Shown here in pieces: positions 17,574 through 25,502 of a DNA stretch of 64,000 bases. Under the pieces are notes generated by a model that had not been told where the DNA came from, did not search any database, and worked only from the letters and a program-made list of their open reading frames with translations. Positions within the stretch are counted from its first letter, which is position 1. Each line of letters begins with the position of its first letter. Made by a program: the position numbers and the translations under genes. Source of the DNA: Saccharibacillus sp. CPCC 101409 (GTDB lineage Bacteria; Bacillota; Bacilli; Paenibacillales; Paenibacillaceae); NCBI RefSeq assembly GCF_030518235.1, contig NZ_JAULSA010000005.1:1-64000 (forward strand), given 5' to 3'.

Positions 17574-18503
17574 TTATTTCAGCAGCTTGGCGTCGGTCGC
17601 AGTCGATCCGCCCGCCTGCTCGGCCGTCACTTCGGCATAAGCCTTGTTCAGGTAAGTCGAAGCCGTCGCTTCGGTAATCACCTGCGGATACATCATGCCC
17701 GGATCGGGCTGCGTGATGGTGTAAACCACCGTCGCTTTGTCGCCTTCGTACTTGACGTCCGAAATCTTGAGGCCGTATCCCGGGTTCGGAAGCGATACGG
17801 TCAGCGTGGCTTTGACGCGCCCATCCGATTCGGTTGCCGTCGTTACACTCACTTCGGGTCCCTCCGTTCCTTCGCTTGGCTGGTTGTTTACGCGATCGAT
17901 AAACTCAATCGCATTATACACCATTTGAGCGGCTTCCATGCGGGTAATCGGGTCCTGAGGACGGAAATTGCCGTCTGCGTCCGCCGAGATGATCTTCATG
18001 TTGCCCAGAGTCTGAACGGCGCCCACATGTTTGCTTGTAAAGTCTTTTTCATCCTTGAATACGAGGTACATCTTGGTTGTCGCGTAATCGCCGGTTGTGT
18101 TGACGCCTTCCAGCAGCAGGCTGGCGAACGCTTCGCGGGTAATCTTGGCGCTGACCGAATCTTTGGTCGTTACGGTTTGGATTCCGTTTTGCGAAGCGGC
18201 TTTGTAAGCCGAAGCGTACCAGGCTTTCTCGTTGAACGAAGCGCCCGGTTTGAAAGCTGCGCCGCCGTCGCTCTGGATGCCAAAAGCGCTGACGATCAGC
18301 TGCACGGCTTGAGCGTTGGTCAGATCGAGCGCCGGAGCGAACCGGTCGGAACCGACCCCTTTCATGATTCCCTGTTCCTGCAAAGATGCAGCGATTTTGG
18401 CATCGCTCGTATCTTTGATGTCGCTGAATGCGGATGCCGAAGCGGCAAAAGCGAACGAACCGGCCATGACCAGCGCCGCACAAGCTTTAATTGTTTTTTT
18501 CAT
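17574..18503 (-). CDS. secreted SLH-domain protein with a PrcB-like C-terminal domain
   Basis: A 309-residue exported envelope protein. The signal peptide (about 1-24) ends in ASASA before FSD. S-layer-homology repeats follow: FSDIKDTSDAKIAASLQEQG, a second at about 75-140, and GNFRPQDPITRMEAAQMVYN near 190-215. SLH domains bind pyruvylated secondary cell-wall polymer. The C-terminal 80 residues (LPNPGYGLKISDVKYEG ... TQPDPGMMYPQVIT) resemble the PrcB protease-complex C-terminal domain. I start at the second of two adjacent ATGs, 8 bases after GAGG of a long SD. Role beyond wall anchoring is unknown. Confidence 0.85.
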   Translation of the reverse strand: MKKTIKACAALVMAGSFAFAASASAFSDIKDTSDAKIAASLQEQGIMKGVGSDRFAPALDLTNAQAVQLIVSAFGIQSDGGAAFKPGASFNEKAWYASAYKAASQNGIQTVTTKDSVSAKITREAFASLLLEGVNTTGDYATTKMYLVFKDEKDFTSKHVGAVQTLGNMKIISADADGNFRPQDPITRMEAAQMVYNAIEFIDRVNNQPSEGTEGPEVSVTTATESDGRVKATLTVSLPNPGYGLKISDVKYEGDKATVVYTITQPDPGMMYPQVITEATASTYLNKAYAEVTAEQAGGSTATDAKLLK

Positions 18504-18599
18504 CATGATCACCTCTTCAATTTTCTTGTTCTCAGTCTCCCAGACGCAGGGGTTCTCCAAAAGGTTGCAGCATTTTTTAGAATTTCGATTTCGGTCTAT

Positions 18600-18634
18600 T
18601 AAAAACCCCCTGCGGCCTAGTGCCGTCAGGGGGT
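18600..18634 (-). terminator. intrinsic terminator of the APC permease gene
   Basis: On the minus strand AACCCCCTG pairs with CAGGGGGTT and is followed by a T-run. Confidence 0.85.
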
Positions 18635-18652
18635 TCGGGATTGCAGTCGGTC

Positions 18653-20062
18653 TTAATATTTTTTCAATACATTTTCCGGGTGCAGCAGGCTGTGGCGGCG
18701 TCCGTACGAGAAGTATACGGCCAGGCCGATCACCAGCCAGATCAGGAACGTGTACCAGGTCAAGGCTTTGAGCTGGAACATCAGATATACGCAGCCGACC
18801 GCGCTCAGGATCGGAATCAGCGGCACGAGCGGAACGCGGAATCCGCGCTGCAGGTCCGGCTGGCTGCGGCGCAGCACGATCACGCCGATGCTGACCACGG
18901 TAAAAGCGAACAGCGTGCCGATATTGGTCAGCTCGGCCAGATGGTCGAGCGGGATCAGACCGGCGAAGAACGCGATCACGACCGCCGAGATCCAGGTGCC
19001 GGCCGCCGGCGTCCCGCTTTTGCCGCTGACTTTGGAGAACGTCGGAGACAGCAGGCCGTCCCGCGACATGGAGTACAGCAGACGGGTCTGGCCGTACATC
19101 ATCACCAGCAGCACGGTTGTAATGCCGGTAATCGCTCCGAGCGAGATGATCCAGGCGATCCCGTTCATATTGACGAATTCCAGCGCAAACGCGACCGGGT
19201 CGCTGACGTTCAGCAGGTTGTAAGGGACGATACCGGTCAGAATAAGCGAAACTACGATATAAAGCACGGTACAGATCGCCAGCGACGCGATGATGCCGAT
19301 CGGCAGATTGCGCTGCGGCTCTTTGACTTCTTCGGCCGCCGTCGATACGGCGTCGAACCCGATGTAAGCGAAGAAGACAGTCGCCGCGCCCGCGGTCACG
19401 CCGCCGAAACCGAACGGCAGGAACGGATGCCAGTTGTCCGGCTTGACGTAGAATACGCCGACGCCGATAAAAATCAGCACCACCAGCAGTTTGATGCCGA
19501 CCATGATGCCGTTCGCCCGGGTCGCTTCTTTGACCCCGCGGGTCAGCAGCGTGGCGATAATCAGCGTAATCAGCACCGCCGTAATATCGACATATGTCCC
19601 TTTATCCGGGTTGAACGCTCCGGTCAGCGCATGCGGCAGCTGAATGCCGATTCCGGACAGCAGACTCTGGAAGTAGCCGGACCAGCCGCTTGCGACCGCC
19701 GCGCTGGCAAAGCCGTATTCGAGAATCAAATCCCAGCCGAGTATCCAGGCGATCAATTCGCCGAACGTGGTATAGCTGTACGTGTAGGCGCTGCCGGAAG
19801 CCGGCACGGAAGAAGCGAACTCCGAGTAACACAGCGCAGCGAACGCACAGATAATGCCCGCCAGCAGAAACGACAATACCAGGCCGGGACCCGCATACTT
19901 GGCGGCCGCGACGCCCGTCAGAACGAAGATGCCCGTTCCGATAATGGCGCCGACGCCGAGCGTGGTCAGATCGAGCGGACCGAGCACGCGCTTCAGATTG
20001 CTCGGGCCTTCTTTGATCGCTTTGCGTCTGAAAAGAGAGGACTGCCCTTTTGTCGTGCTCAT
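18653..20062 (-). CDS. APC-family amino acid permease (YfnA/cationic amino acid type)
   Basis: A 469-residue integral membrane protein with about 12-13 hydrophobic segments. The family motif GVGAIIGTGIFVLTG lies in the first helix (about residues 37-51), followed by CYSEFASSVPASGSAYTYSY and FFAYIGFDAVSTAAEEVKEP. This is the cationic-amino-acid-transporter (CAT/YfnA) branch of the APC superfamily, driven by proton or sodium gradients. The substrate is not readable from sequence. I start at the ATG preceded by AAAGGA; the longer open frame lacks an SD. Monocistronic with its own terminator. Confidence 0.9.
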   Translation of the reverse strand: MSTTKGQSSLFRRKAIKEGPSNLKRVLGPLDLTTLGVGAIIGTGIFVLTGVAAAKYAGPGLVLSFLLAGIICAFAALCYSEFASSVPASGSAYTYSYTTFGELIAWILGWDLILEYGFASAAVASGWSGYFQSLLSGIGIQLPHALTGAFNPDKGTYVDITAVLITLIIATLLTRGVKEATRANGIMVGIKLLVVLIFIGVGVFYVKPDNWHPFLPFGFGGVTAGAATVFFAYIGFDAVSTAAEEVKEPQRNLPIGIIASLAICTVLYIVVSLILTGIVPYNLLNVSDPVAFALEFVNMNGIAWIISLGAITGITTVLLVMMYGQTRLLYSMSRDGLLSPTFSKVSGKSGTPAAGTWISAVVIAFFAGLIPLDHLAELTNIGTLFAFTVVSIGVIVLRRSQPDLQRGFRVPLVPLIPILSAVGCVYLMFQLKALTWYTFLIWLVIGLAVYFSYGRRHSLLHPENVLKKY

Positions 20063-20427
20063 GTGTAAAATCCTTTCCGTTTGTAAGGTATCGTGACATT
20101 TTAAGCTCATCTTAAGCTTCACCTACACAATCCTACGGAAACCTACACTTTGGCGCGTTAAAATAATAAAATCCGCTCAATATTGAATCCTCTCTCCGGT
20201 TGTTTTCTGCCTTCGAATCACGGAATTCGAAGGGAAGGGAAAGCCAAATGTCGTTCGGATTCAATATTTCGCTCCCGCGGCTTGCAAAGCCGAGACCAAA
20301 TTCAAACCCTTTCAAGAGATTGAAGAGATGTCCGCTTTGCGGAACATGAAAAGCCTGTTAAAGGCTGAATGGATGTCCGCTCTGCGGAACATGAAGAACA
20401 AACATGGACGATGAATAGCGGCTGCGC
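20063..20427. repeat. gene-free stretch with inverted and tandem short repeats
   Basis: No coding potential with an SD is visible. The stretch holds a 12-bp inverted repeat, AATATTGAATCC (20179-20190) and GGATTCAATATT (20257-20268), 66 bases apart. It also holds two copies of a 24-bp unit (20327-20350 and 20372-20395) differing at one base, each folding as TGTCCGC/GCGGAACA. Between them is a small AGCCT/AGGCT hairpin. It could be the remains of a miniature element or a repeated palindromic unit. Also contains the 5' region of the permease. Confidence 0.55.
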
Positions 20428-22113
20428 TTAAATTTCCTCCGGCGAGCGGATGCCTAGCAGGTCGAGCGTCCATTTCAGGCGATCGGCCGTCAGGAGAGTC
20501 AGTTCCAGGCGTACGGCGCGCTCGTTCGGCGAGTCCGTCAGCACTTTATTGTGGTGATAGAAGCGGTTGAACAGCTTGGCCAGATCCAGGGCGTAGCGGG
20601 CGATGACGGAAGGCTCGCTACGTTGGATGCCGCGGCGAAGCTCGGCTTCGAAGTCGCCGAGCCGCTTCAGCAGCTCCCACGACGTTTGGTTCCATTCGTA
20701 ATCGGCCGAAGCTTCGGCGAAAGAAACGGCGCCTGAGGCTTCTGCGGCCCGGCGCAGCACGCTGCGCGACCGGGCATGGGTGTACTGCACGTAAGGCCCG
20801 GTCTCGCCTTCGAATTGCACGGCTTCTTCGAGCGAGAAATCGATCTCGCCGATCCGGTTGTTTTTGAGGTCGCCGAAGATGATAGCGCCGATACCGACGG
20901 CTTCCGCCACCGCTTCGCGATTCGCAAGCTGCGGATTTTTGTTTTCGATAATGGATGAAGCGCGGGCGACGGCTTCGTCCAGCACCTCTTCGAGGAACAC
21001 GACTTTGCCCCGCCGCGTGGACATTTTCTTGCCTTCGAATTTCATCAATCCGAACGGGATATGACTGCAGGAGGAAGCCCATTCCCGTTCCATTTTGCGC
21101 AGCACGGCGAACACCTGGCGAAAATGCAGCGACTGCTCAGCGCCGACGACGTACAGCAGTTCTTCCGCGCCCAACACGTCGTGGCGGTAAAGGGCGGTCG
21201 CCAGATCGCGCGTCGGATAAATGGTGGTGCCGTCCGATTTGAGGATCAGGCACGGCGGCATCTCTTCGTCGTCCAGCCGGACCACCTGCGCGCCGTCGCT
21301 TTCTTCGAGCAGCCCTTTCTCGCGCAGTTCTTTCACCACCGCGCCCATTTTGTCGTTGTAGAAGCTTTCGCCGAGCACTTTGTCGAACGAAACGCCCAGA
21401 CGGTCGTACATCCGGTTGAACTCGGCCAGACTGACTTCGACAAAGTAACGCCACAGCCGGACGGCTTCGTCGTCGCCGGCTTCAAGCCGCCGGAACCAAT
21501 CGCGCGCTTCGGGTTCCAGGGTGTCGTCGCGTTCCGCTTCGTCGTGAAAGCGAACATACAGATCGAGCGATTCGCGGATCGGCGCCCGGTTCAACCGCTC
21601 TTCGCTGCCCCAGCGTTTATACGCCGTGATCTGTTTGCCGAACTGGGTACCCCAGTCCCCGAGATGGTTGACGCTGATCGGCCGGCAGCCGGCAGCCTCG
21701 TACATCCGGTACAGCGCCGCGCCGATCACCGTCGAGCGCAGATGGCCGACGCCGAACGGCTTGGCAATATTCGGCGACGACATATCGATGACCACCCGGC
21801 GGCCGTCCCCGATCGACGAAGGTCGTCCGACTTTGGCTTCCTCCGCCAGTTGAGGCGCATACCGGCCGCGATCCAGCTTAAAGTTCAAATACGGTCCGCT
21901 GGCCGAGGTTTGAACTCCGTCCGCTTCGAAACGCTGAGCAAGATCCGCGGCGATCTGCTGCGGCGCGCGGCGCAGCGTTTTCGCCAGACTGAAACACGGA
22001 AACGCGAAATCTCCCAGCTGCGCGTCCGGCGGCAGTTCCAGCAGCGGCTCGGCCGTTCCATCTTCCCACTCCAGCAGCTCATCCAGCTTGGCGGCGATTT
22101 GTTTGATCATCAT
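20428..22113 (-). CDS. argS: arginyl-tRNA synthetase
   Basis: Charges tRNA-Arg. The class-I 561-residue enzyme has an N-terminal tRNA D-loop-recognition domain (to about 110), the HIGH-like signature SPNIAKPFGVGHLRS (about 116-130), the KMSKS equivalent MKFEGKKMSTRRG and a C-terminal DALR anticodon-binding domain ending TLLTADRLKWTLDLLGIRSPEEI. I start at the first of two adjacent ATGs, after GAGGGGGAAATGAA. The open frame runs on into the T-box leader, which is not coding. Expression should respond to uncharged tRNA-Arg through that leader. Confidence 0.96.
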   Translation of the reverse strand: MMIKQIAAKLDELLEWEDGTAEPLLELPPDAQLGDFAFPCFSLAKTLRRAPQQIAADLAQRFEADGVQTSASGPYLNFKLDRGRYAPQLAEEAKVGRPSSIGDGRRVVIDMSSPNIAKPFGVGHLRSTVIGAALYRMYEAAGCRPISVNHLGDWGTQFGKQITAYKRWGSEERLNRAPIRESLDLYVRFHDEAERDDTLEPEARDWFRRLEAGDDEAVRLWRYFVEVSLAEFNRMYDRLGVSFDKVLGESFYNDKMGAVVKELREKGLLEESDGAQVVRLDDEEMPPCLILKSDGTTIYPTRDLATALYRHDVLGAEELLYVVGAEQSLHFRQVFAVLRKMEREWASSCSHIPFGLMKFEGKKMSTRRGKVVFLEEVLDEAVARASSIIENKNPQLANREAVAEAVGIGAIIFGDLKNNRIGEIDFSLEEAVQFEGETGPYVQYTHARSRSVLRRAAEASGAVSFAEASADYEWNQTSWELLKRLGDFEAELRRGIQRSEPSVIARYALDLAKLFNRFYHHNKVLTDSPNERAVRLELTLLTADRLKWTLDLLGIRSPEEI

Positions 22114-22159
22114 TTCATTTCCCCCTCTATCGTTCTCGGCTAACCGGACAGACCACGAC

Positions 22160-22192
22160 AAAAAGCCCCCGTCTCCAAAAAGAGACGAGAGC
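22160..22192 (-). terminator. T-box-controlled terminator of argS
   Basis: On the minus strand GCTCTCGTCTC and GAGACGGGGGC with a short loop, then TTTTT. It follows the T-box sequence directly and precedes argS by about 50 bases. Confidence 0.85.
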
Positions 22193-22455
22193 TTGTCGTT
22201 CCCGCGGTACCACTCTTGTAGCCGGCGCTTCGTGTTCACATCGGAAAACGGGCGGCGGCCCCTCGAAAGACGATAACGGCGTCTTGGCCGGGCGGTTCTA
22301 CGCGGAGCTCGCGCTTCTGCGCGAACTCGTTCGAACCGCCGTCTCCCGGGTGCGCTTCGTCCAAAACACGGCGCCGGCTTCCACCGCCCCGGCTCGCTGA
22401 TCCCGTTTTCGTTTTCGACTACTTTCCCGTTCATGGACTGTTCCGATTAATCTGT
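22193..22455 (-). promoter_or_regulatory. T-box leader (tRNA-sensing riboswitch) of argS
   Basis: The minus strand carries the T-box antiterminator sequence TGGTACCGCG (22203-22212), followed by GGAAC and a terminator. Upstream is a structured stem I with distal-loop-like AGCGAGCCGGGG ... GGTGGAAGCCGG elements. Two arginine codons stand in the expected 3'-side specifier area, CGA (22357-22359) and CGC (22352-22354), each followed by A. Uncharged tRNA-Arg pairing at specifier and T-box would favour antitermination. Confidence 0.9.
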
Positions 22456-22460
22456 TTGTC

Positions 22461-22490
22461 ATTATAAGGGGTACACGAGGAGTTAGGCAA
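22461..22490 (-). promoter_or_regulatory. argS T-box leader promoter
   Basis: TTGCCT (22485-22490) and TATAAT (22461-22466), 18 bp apart on the minus strand. The AT-rich stretch 22491-22687 further upstream holds no gene I can support. Confidence 0.75.
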
Positions 22491-22687
22491 GATCTTTTTC
22501 ACTGGCCGCCTTAAAAGAACAATCCTTTTGATGCTGTCTGTTTGACGTATATATTGTCCATGACCAAAAGAAGAATTCATTTCCGTTTAAAAGCAATTGC
22601 GTTTATTTGAGCTTTTAAACCATTCGGACCGCCTGCATAAGACAATGATAGAACCAATATTCCTCTTATTCCAACCTCTATCTTTTG

Positions 22688-22734
22688 ACAAAAAAAACAA
22701 ACCCTCCAACGCCTGAGCGTTCAAGGGTCTGTTC
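22688..22734 (-). terminator. intrinsic terminator of the copper-binding-type gene
   Basis: On the minus strand AACAGACCCTTGAACGC pairs imperfectly with GCGTTGGAGGGTTTGTT, followed by a run of T. Confidence 0.75.
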
Positions 22735-22778
22735 GTGTCTGAGAAATCGATAAGCTTTGAACGATAAGGTCCTGGCGC

Positions 22779-23114
22779 TTAAGCGGCAACCAGCACGCTG
22801 CGGCAGACGGACGCGCACTCGCGGCAGACGCGGACGCAATCCTGGCAGTGCTCGTGAGGGTGCTTCGCGCACTCGTCGGCGCAGGCGTCGCACGCTTTTG
22901 CAACCAGTTCGCAGATCTCGGCCGCGAACGGGCTGTTGCGGGTCATCGCCTGCACGGCGAAACCGCACAGGTCGGCGCATTCGCGGTAAAGACGCAGACA
23001 TTCGCGAAGTTCGACAATCTCCAGTCCTTTCAGACTCGAAACGTAACTTACGTTGCAGACGTTCATGCAGCGGATGCAGGCGTCGATACATTCTTTATAT
23101 GTAGTAACCGTCAT
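22779..23114 (-). CDS. four-helix-bundle copper-binding protein (Csp/YhjQ type)
   Basis: A 111-residue cytosolic protein without signal peptide, very rich in cysteine and histidine. Cysteines recur at helical spacing (CIDACIRCMNVC near the start, RECLRLYRECADLC in the middle, CDACADECAKHPHEHCQDCVRVCRECASVC near the end). This is the pattern of cytosolic copper storage proteins (Csp3) and the DUF326/YhjQ family, which hold Cu(I) inside a four-helix bundle. SD GGGAGG is well placed. The neighbouring upstream gene is a COG0523 metal GTPase (23223-24206), which hints at a metal-handling pair, but they are 108 bases apart and may have separate promoters. Confidence 0.88.
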   Translation of the reverse strand: MTVTTYKECIDACIRCMNVCNVSYVSSLKGLEIVELRECLRLYRECADLCGFAVQAMTRNSPFAAEICELVAKACDACADECAKHPHEHCQDCVRVCRECASVCRSVLVAA

Positions 23115-23222
23115 ATCGGGTTCCTCCCAGGTGTATGGATAGAGTTTGTTTGCTTCCTTGTCTGTTCTTTACCCGAAAGACGACAAAAATGAAACCCCTT
23201 ACGAGACGACCGCCTGCAAATG

Positions 23223-24206
23223 CTAACTTTCTTCCGGTGCGGACTCCGGTTCCGTTTCCAGCTCTTCCAACCGTTTGCGCAGTTCGGATGCCGAGAAGTG
23301 TTCGCCGATAAACACAGCCATATCCCGCAGATCGCCCTGAGGCGTAACTTTGATAAAGTCCAGCTCGCGAAACGCATACTGGAACAAAAAACGGCTGGCC
23401 GTATCGGAAAAAGTCAGCAGTCCTTTGGCCCGGTAAATCTCGCGCGGCAGCCCGGCGATCAGCGCTTCGAAACGCCGGCTGTCGACCGGTCCGCGAAAGC
23501 GGTGCGTATACGAAGTGACATGCTCGTGCCCCGAACCCAGCATGGCGAAGCCGGCCGGCGTTTTGGTCAGCTTCCCGGCTTCCGCTTGTTCCGGCGCAAA
23601 CGCCGTGCCGAGCAGCGGCTCAAGTTCCGTTTCGCAGCGAACGCTGCGCACGATCGGCGCATAAGCGTTCCAACCCCGGATCGCCGCTTCCAGCTCGTCC
23701 GCTTCTTGTTCGCTTACCCGGTCGACCTTGTTGAGGATCACGGCGGAAGCGCAGCGCAGCTGGTCCTGCATCAGCGCATAGGTCTTTCCGCCGCGGCTGC
23801 GGTGCATCTCCAGCAGGTGAGCGGCGTCCGCCACGGTAATCAAGCCCCGCAGATCGATGCCGGCGTACATCGCCGTTTCGGTCGCGGCGTCGAGCAGGTC
23901 GATCGGATTCGCCGCTCCGGTCGCTTCGATCACGACGACGTCGGGACGGTCGCGCTGCACCAGAGCAGCCAGTTCGCCCGCCAGATCGTCGCGTACCGAG
24001 CAGCAGATACAGCCGCCGAGCAGCTCGGCCAGCGGCACTTCGGCTTCGACCAGCAGCCCGTCCAGATTGACTTCGCCCAGTTCGTTGATAATAACGCCGG
24101 GCCTGAGCCCGATTTCTTGCCAATACGCAACCAGCCGCTGCAGCAGCGTCGTTTTGCCGCTGCCGAGAAAGCCGGACAATAAATATACCGGTACATCGGA
24201 TGACAT
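23223..24206 (-). CDS. COG0523-family metal GTPase (CobW/YciC/ZNG type)
   Basis: A 327-residue P-loop GTPase that inserts or delivers metals. The N-terminal G domain starts at once with YLLSGFLGSGKTTLLQ (Walker A, about 7-22). It carries the defining metal-binding GCICCSV motif (about 65-71) with the CxCC core, and NKVD for guanine recognition. A C-terminal CobW_C domain follows. Members serve zinc, cobalt or iron proteins; which metal cannot be decided. No Zur operator was found upstream. Start at ATG 24206, 8 bases after GGAGG. It sits between an MDR oxidoreductase and the Cys-rich copper-type protein. Confidence 0.9.
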   Translation of the reverse strand: MSSDVPVYLLSGFLGSGKTTLLQRLVAYWQEIGLRPGVIINELGEVNLDGLLVEAEVPLAELLGGCICCSVRDDLAGELAALVQRDRPDVVVIEATGAANPIDLLDAATETAMYAGIDLRGLITVADAAHLLEMHRSRGGKTYALMQDQLRCASAVILNKVDRVSEQEADELEAAIRGWNAYAPIVRSVRCETELEPLLGTAFAPEQAEAGKLTKTPAGFAMLGSGHEHVTSYTHRFRGPVDSRRFEALIAGLPREIYRAKGLLTFSDTASRFLFQYAFRELDFIKVTPQGDLRDMAVFIGEHFSASELRKRLEELETEPESAPEES

Positions 24207-24312
24207 GATGAATTCCTCCGTTTGCCTTCGCCCTGAACCAGGCGATTCTTGTTCGATCTTTGAGTTTACCGCAATCAAGATCGGACCGCAAGGCTTTCGG
24301 ACTCCGGAGGCG

Positions 24313-25311
24313 TTAACGGCCGACCCGCACCAGTTGGCGGCCGACCGCGCGGCCTTCCAGGATGCGGCTCAGCGCATCGGGAAGCTGTTCCAGGCCAAGT
24401 TCGCTCACGGCCTGCTCGAATACGGCATCCGGCTTCCAATCCGAAGCGAGCTTGTTCCAGATCTCCAATCGCAGCGGCAGCGGACACTGCACGGAATCGA
24501 TACCGGCCAGCGTTACGCCGCGCAGAATAAACGGATGGACGCTGGTGCCGAAGTCTCCGCCGCCCGTCAGGCCGGACAGGGCCAGCACGCCGCGATAGCG
24601 GATCGCTTTGAGCCGCTCGCCGGTACCCGCGCCGCCGACCGGGTCGACGATCGCGGACCAGAGCCCTTTGCCGAGCGGCCCTTTGGACGGGGCCTGCGCT
24701 TCTTCGCGCGAAATGGTATGCGCCGCGCCCAGTTTCTTCAGCAGCTCCCACTCCCGCTCTTTGCCGCTGCTCGCCGTCACTTCAAAGCCGAGCTTCGCCA
24801 GAATCGCGACAGCGACGCTGCCGACGCCGCCCGTGGCGCCGGTCACAAGCACCGGACCGTCTGCCGGCGTGACGCCCGCGCCGAGAATCGCTTCCACCGA
24901 CATGCCGGCCGTAAAGCCGGCTGTGCCGATAATCATCGCTTCCCGCGCAGTCAAGCTTTCCGGCAGCTTGATCAGCCAGTCGGCCGGCACGCGCGCCAGC
25001 TCGCTGTAACCGCCGAAATGCGATACGCCCAGGCCGTAACCGGTGCACAGCACCCCATCGCCCGCCGCAAAGCGCTCGTCGTCGGAAGCGACGACTTCGC
25101 CGGCCAGATCGATCCCGGGAATAAACGGATATTCCCGGACGATCCGGCTTTCTTTGACGCTGGCGAGTCCGTCTTTGTAATTGACGTCCGAGTAATGCAC
25201 GCGGACAAGCACCTCGCCCTGCGGCAGATCTTCCGTTCCGATCTGTTTGACGGAGCCGCTTACCTTTCCGTCATTCTCCTCCAGCCAAAACGCGCGGAAT
25301 TGTTCACTCAT
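24313..25311 (-). CDS. YhdH/YhfP-family MDR oxidoreductase (acrylyl-CoA reductase-like)
   Basis: A zinc-free medium-chain dehydrogenase/reductase of 332 residues. The N-terminal GroES-like domain contains VRVHYSDVNYKDGLA and FIPGIDLAGEV. The NADPH fold has VLVTGATGGVGSVAVAILAKLG (about 147-168). It belongs with YhdH/AcuI, which reduce acrylyl-CoA or quinone-like enones. The start at 25311 follows GGAGG by 9 bases; the longer open frame has no SD. Monocistronic by spacing: 106 bases separate it from the COG0523 gene downstream and a terminator-like hairpin lies upstream. Confidence 0.88.
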   Translation of the reverse strand: MSEQFRAFWLEENDGKVSGSVKQIGTEDLPQGEVLVRVHYSDVNYKDGLASVKESRIVREYPFIPGIDLAGEVVASDDERFAAGDGVLCTGYGLGVSHFGGYSELARVPADWLIKLPESLTAREAMIIGTAGFTAGMSVEAILGAGVTPADGPVLVTGATGGVGSVAVAILAKLGFEVTASSGKEREWELLKKLGAAHTISREEAQAPSKGPLGKGLWSAIVDPVGGAGTGERLKAIRYRGVLALSGLTGGGDFGTSVHPFILRGVTLAGIDSVQCPLPLRLEIWNKLASDWKPDAVFEQAVSELGLEQLPDALSRILEGRAVGRQLVRVGR

Positions 25312-25430
25312 GCCGTTTCTCCTCCCATGCTTCTTTTTCGTTGCTTCTCGTTCATTCCCCGATCCCGACCGGGTTTCCCTGTCCATCGTACTCCAATCGC
25401 TTTTCCGATGCCAGTCCGGGGCGGCGCAGC

Positions 25431-25459
25431 AAAGGCGGCCGGAAACTCCCGGCCGCCTG
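25431..25459 (-). terminator. terminator after the 2-oxoacid:ferredoxin oxidoreductase operon
   Basis: On the minus strand AGGCGGCCGG, 6-base loop, CCGGCCGCCT, then only TTTG, so a strong hairpin with a weak U-tract. Confidence 0.6.
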
Positions 25460-25502
25460 CAATCGGTATGGAAAACGCGGATCGACTGCGTGTACTCCCG
25501 AT

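Noticed and set aside
22114-22434. N-terminal extension of argS
   Set aside because: It is the T-box leader read in frame, not protein.
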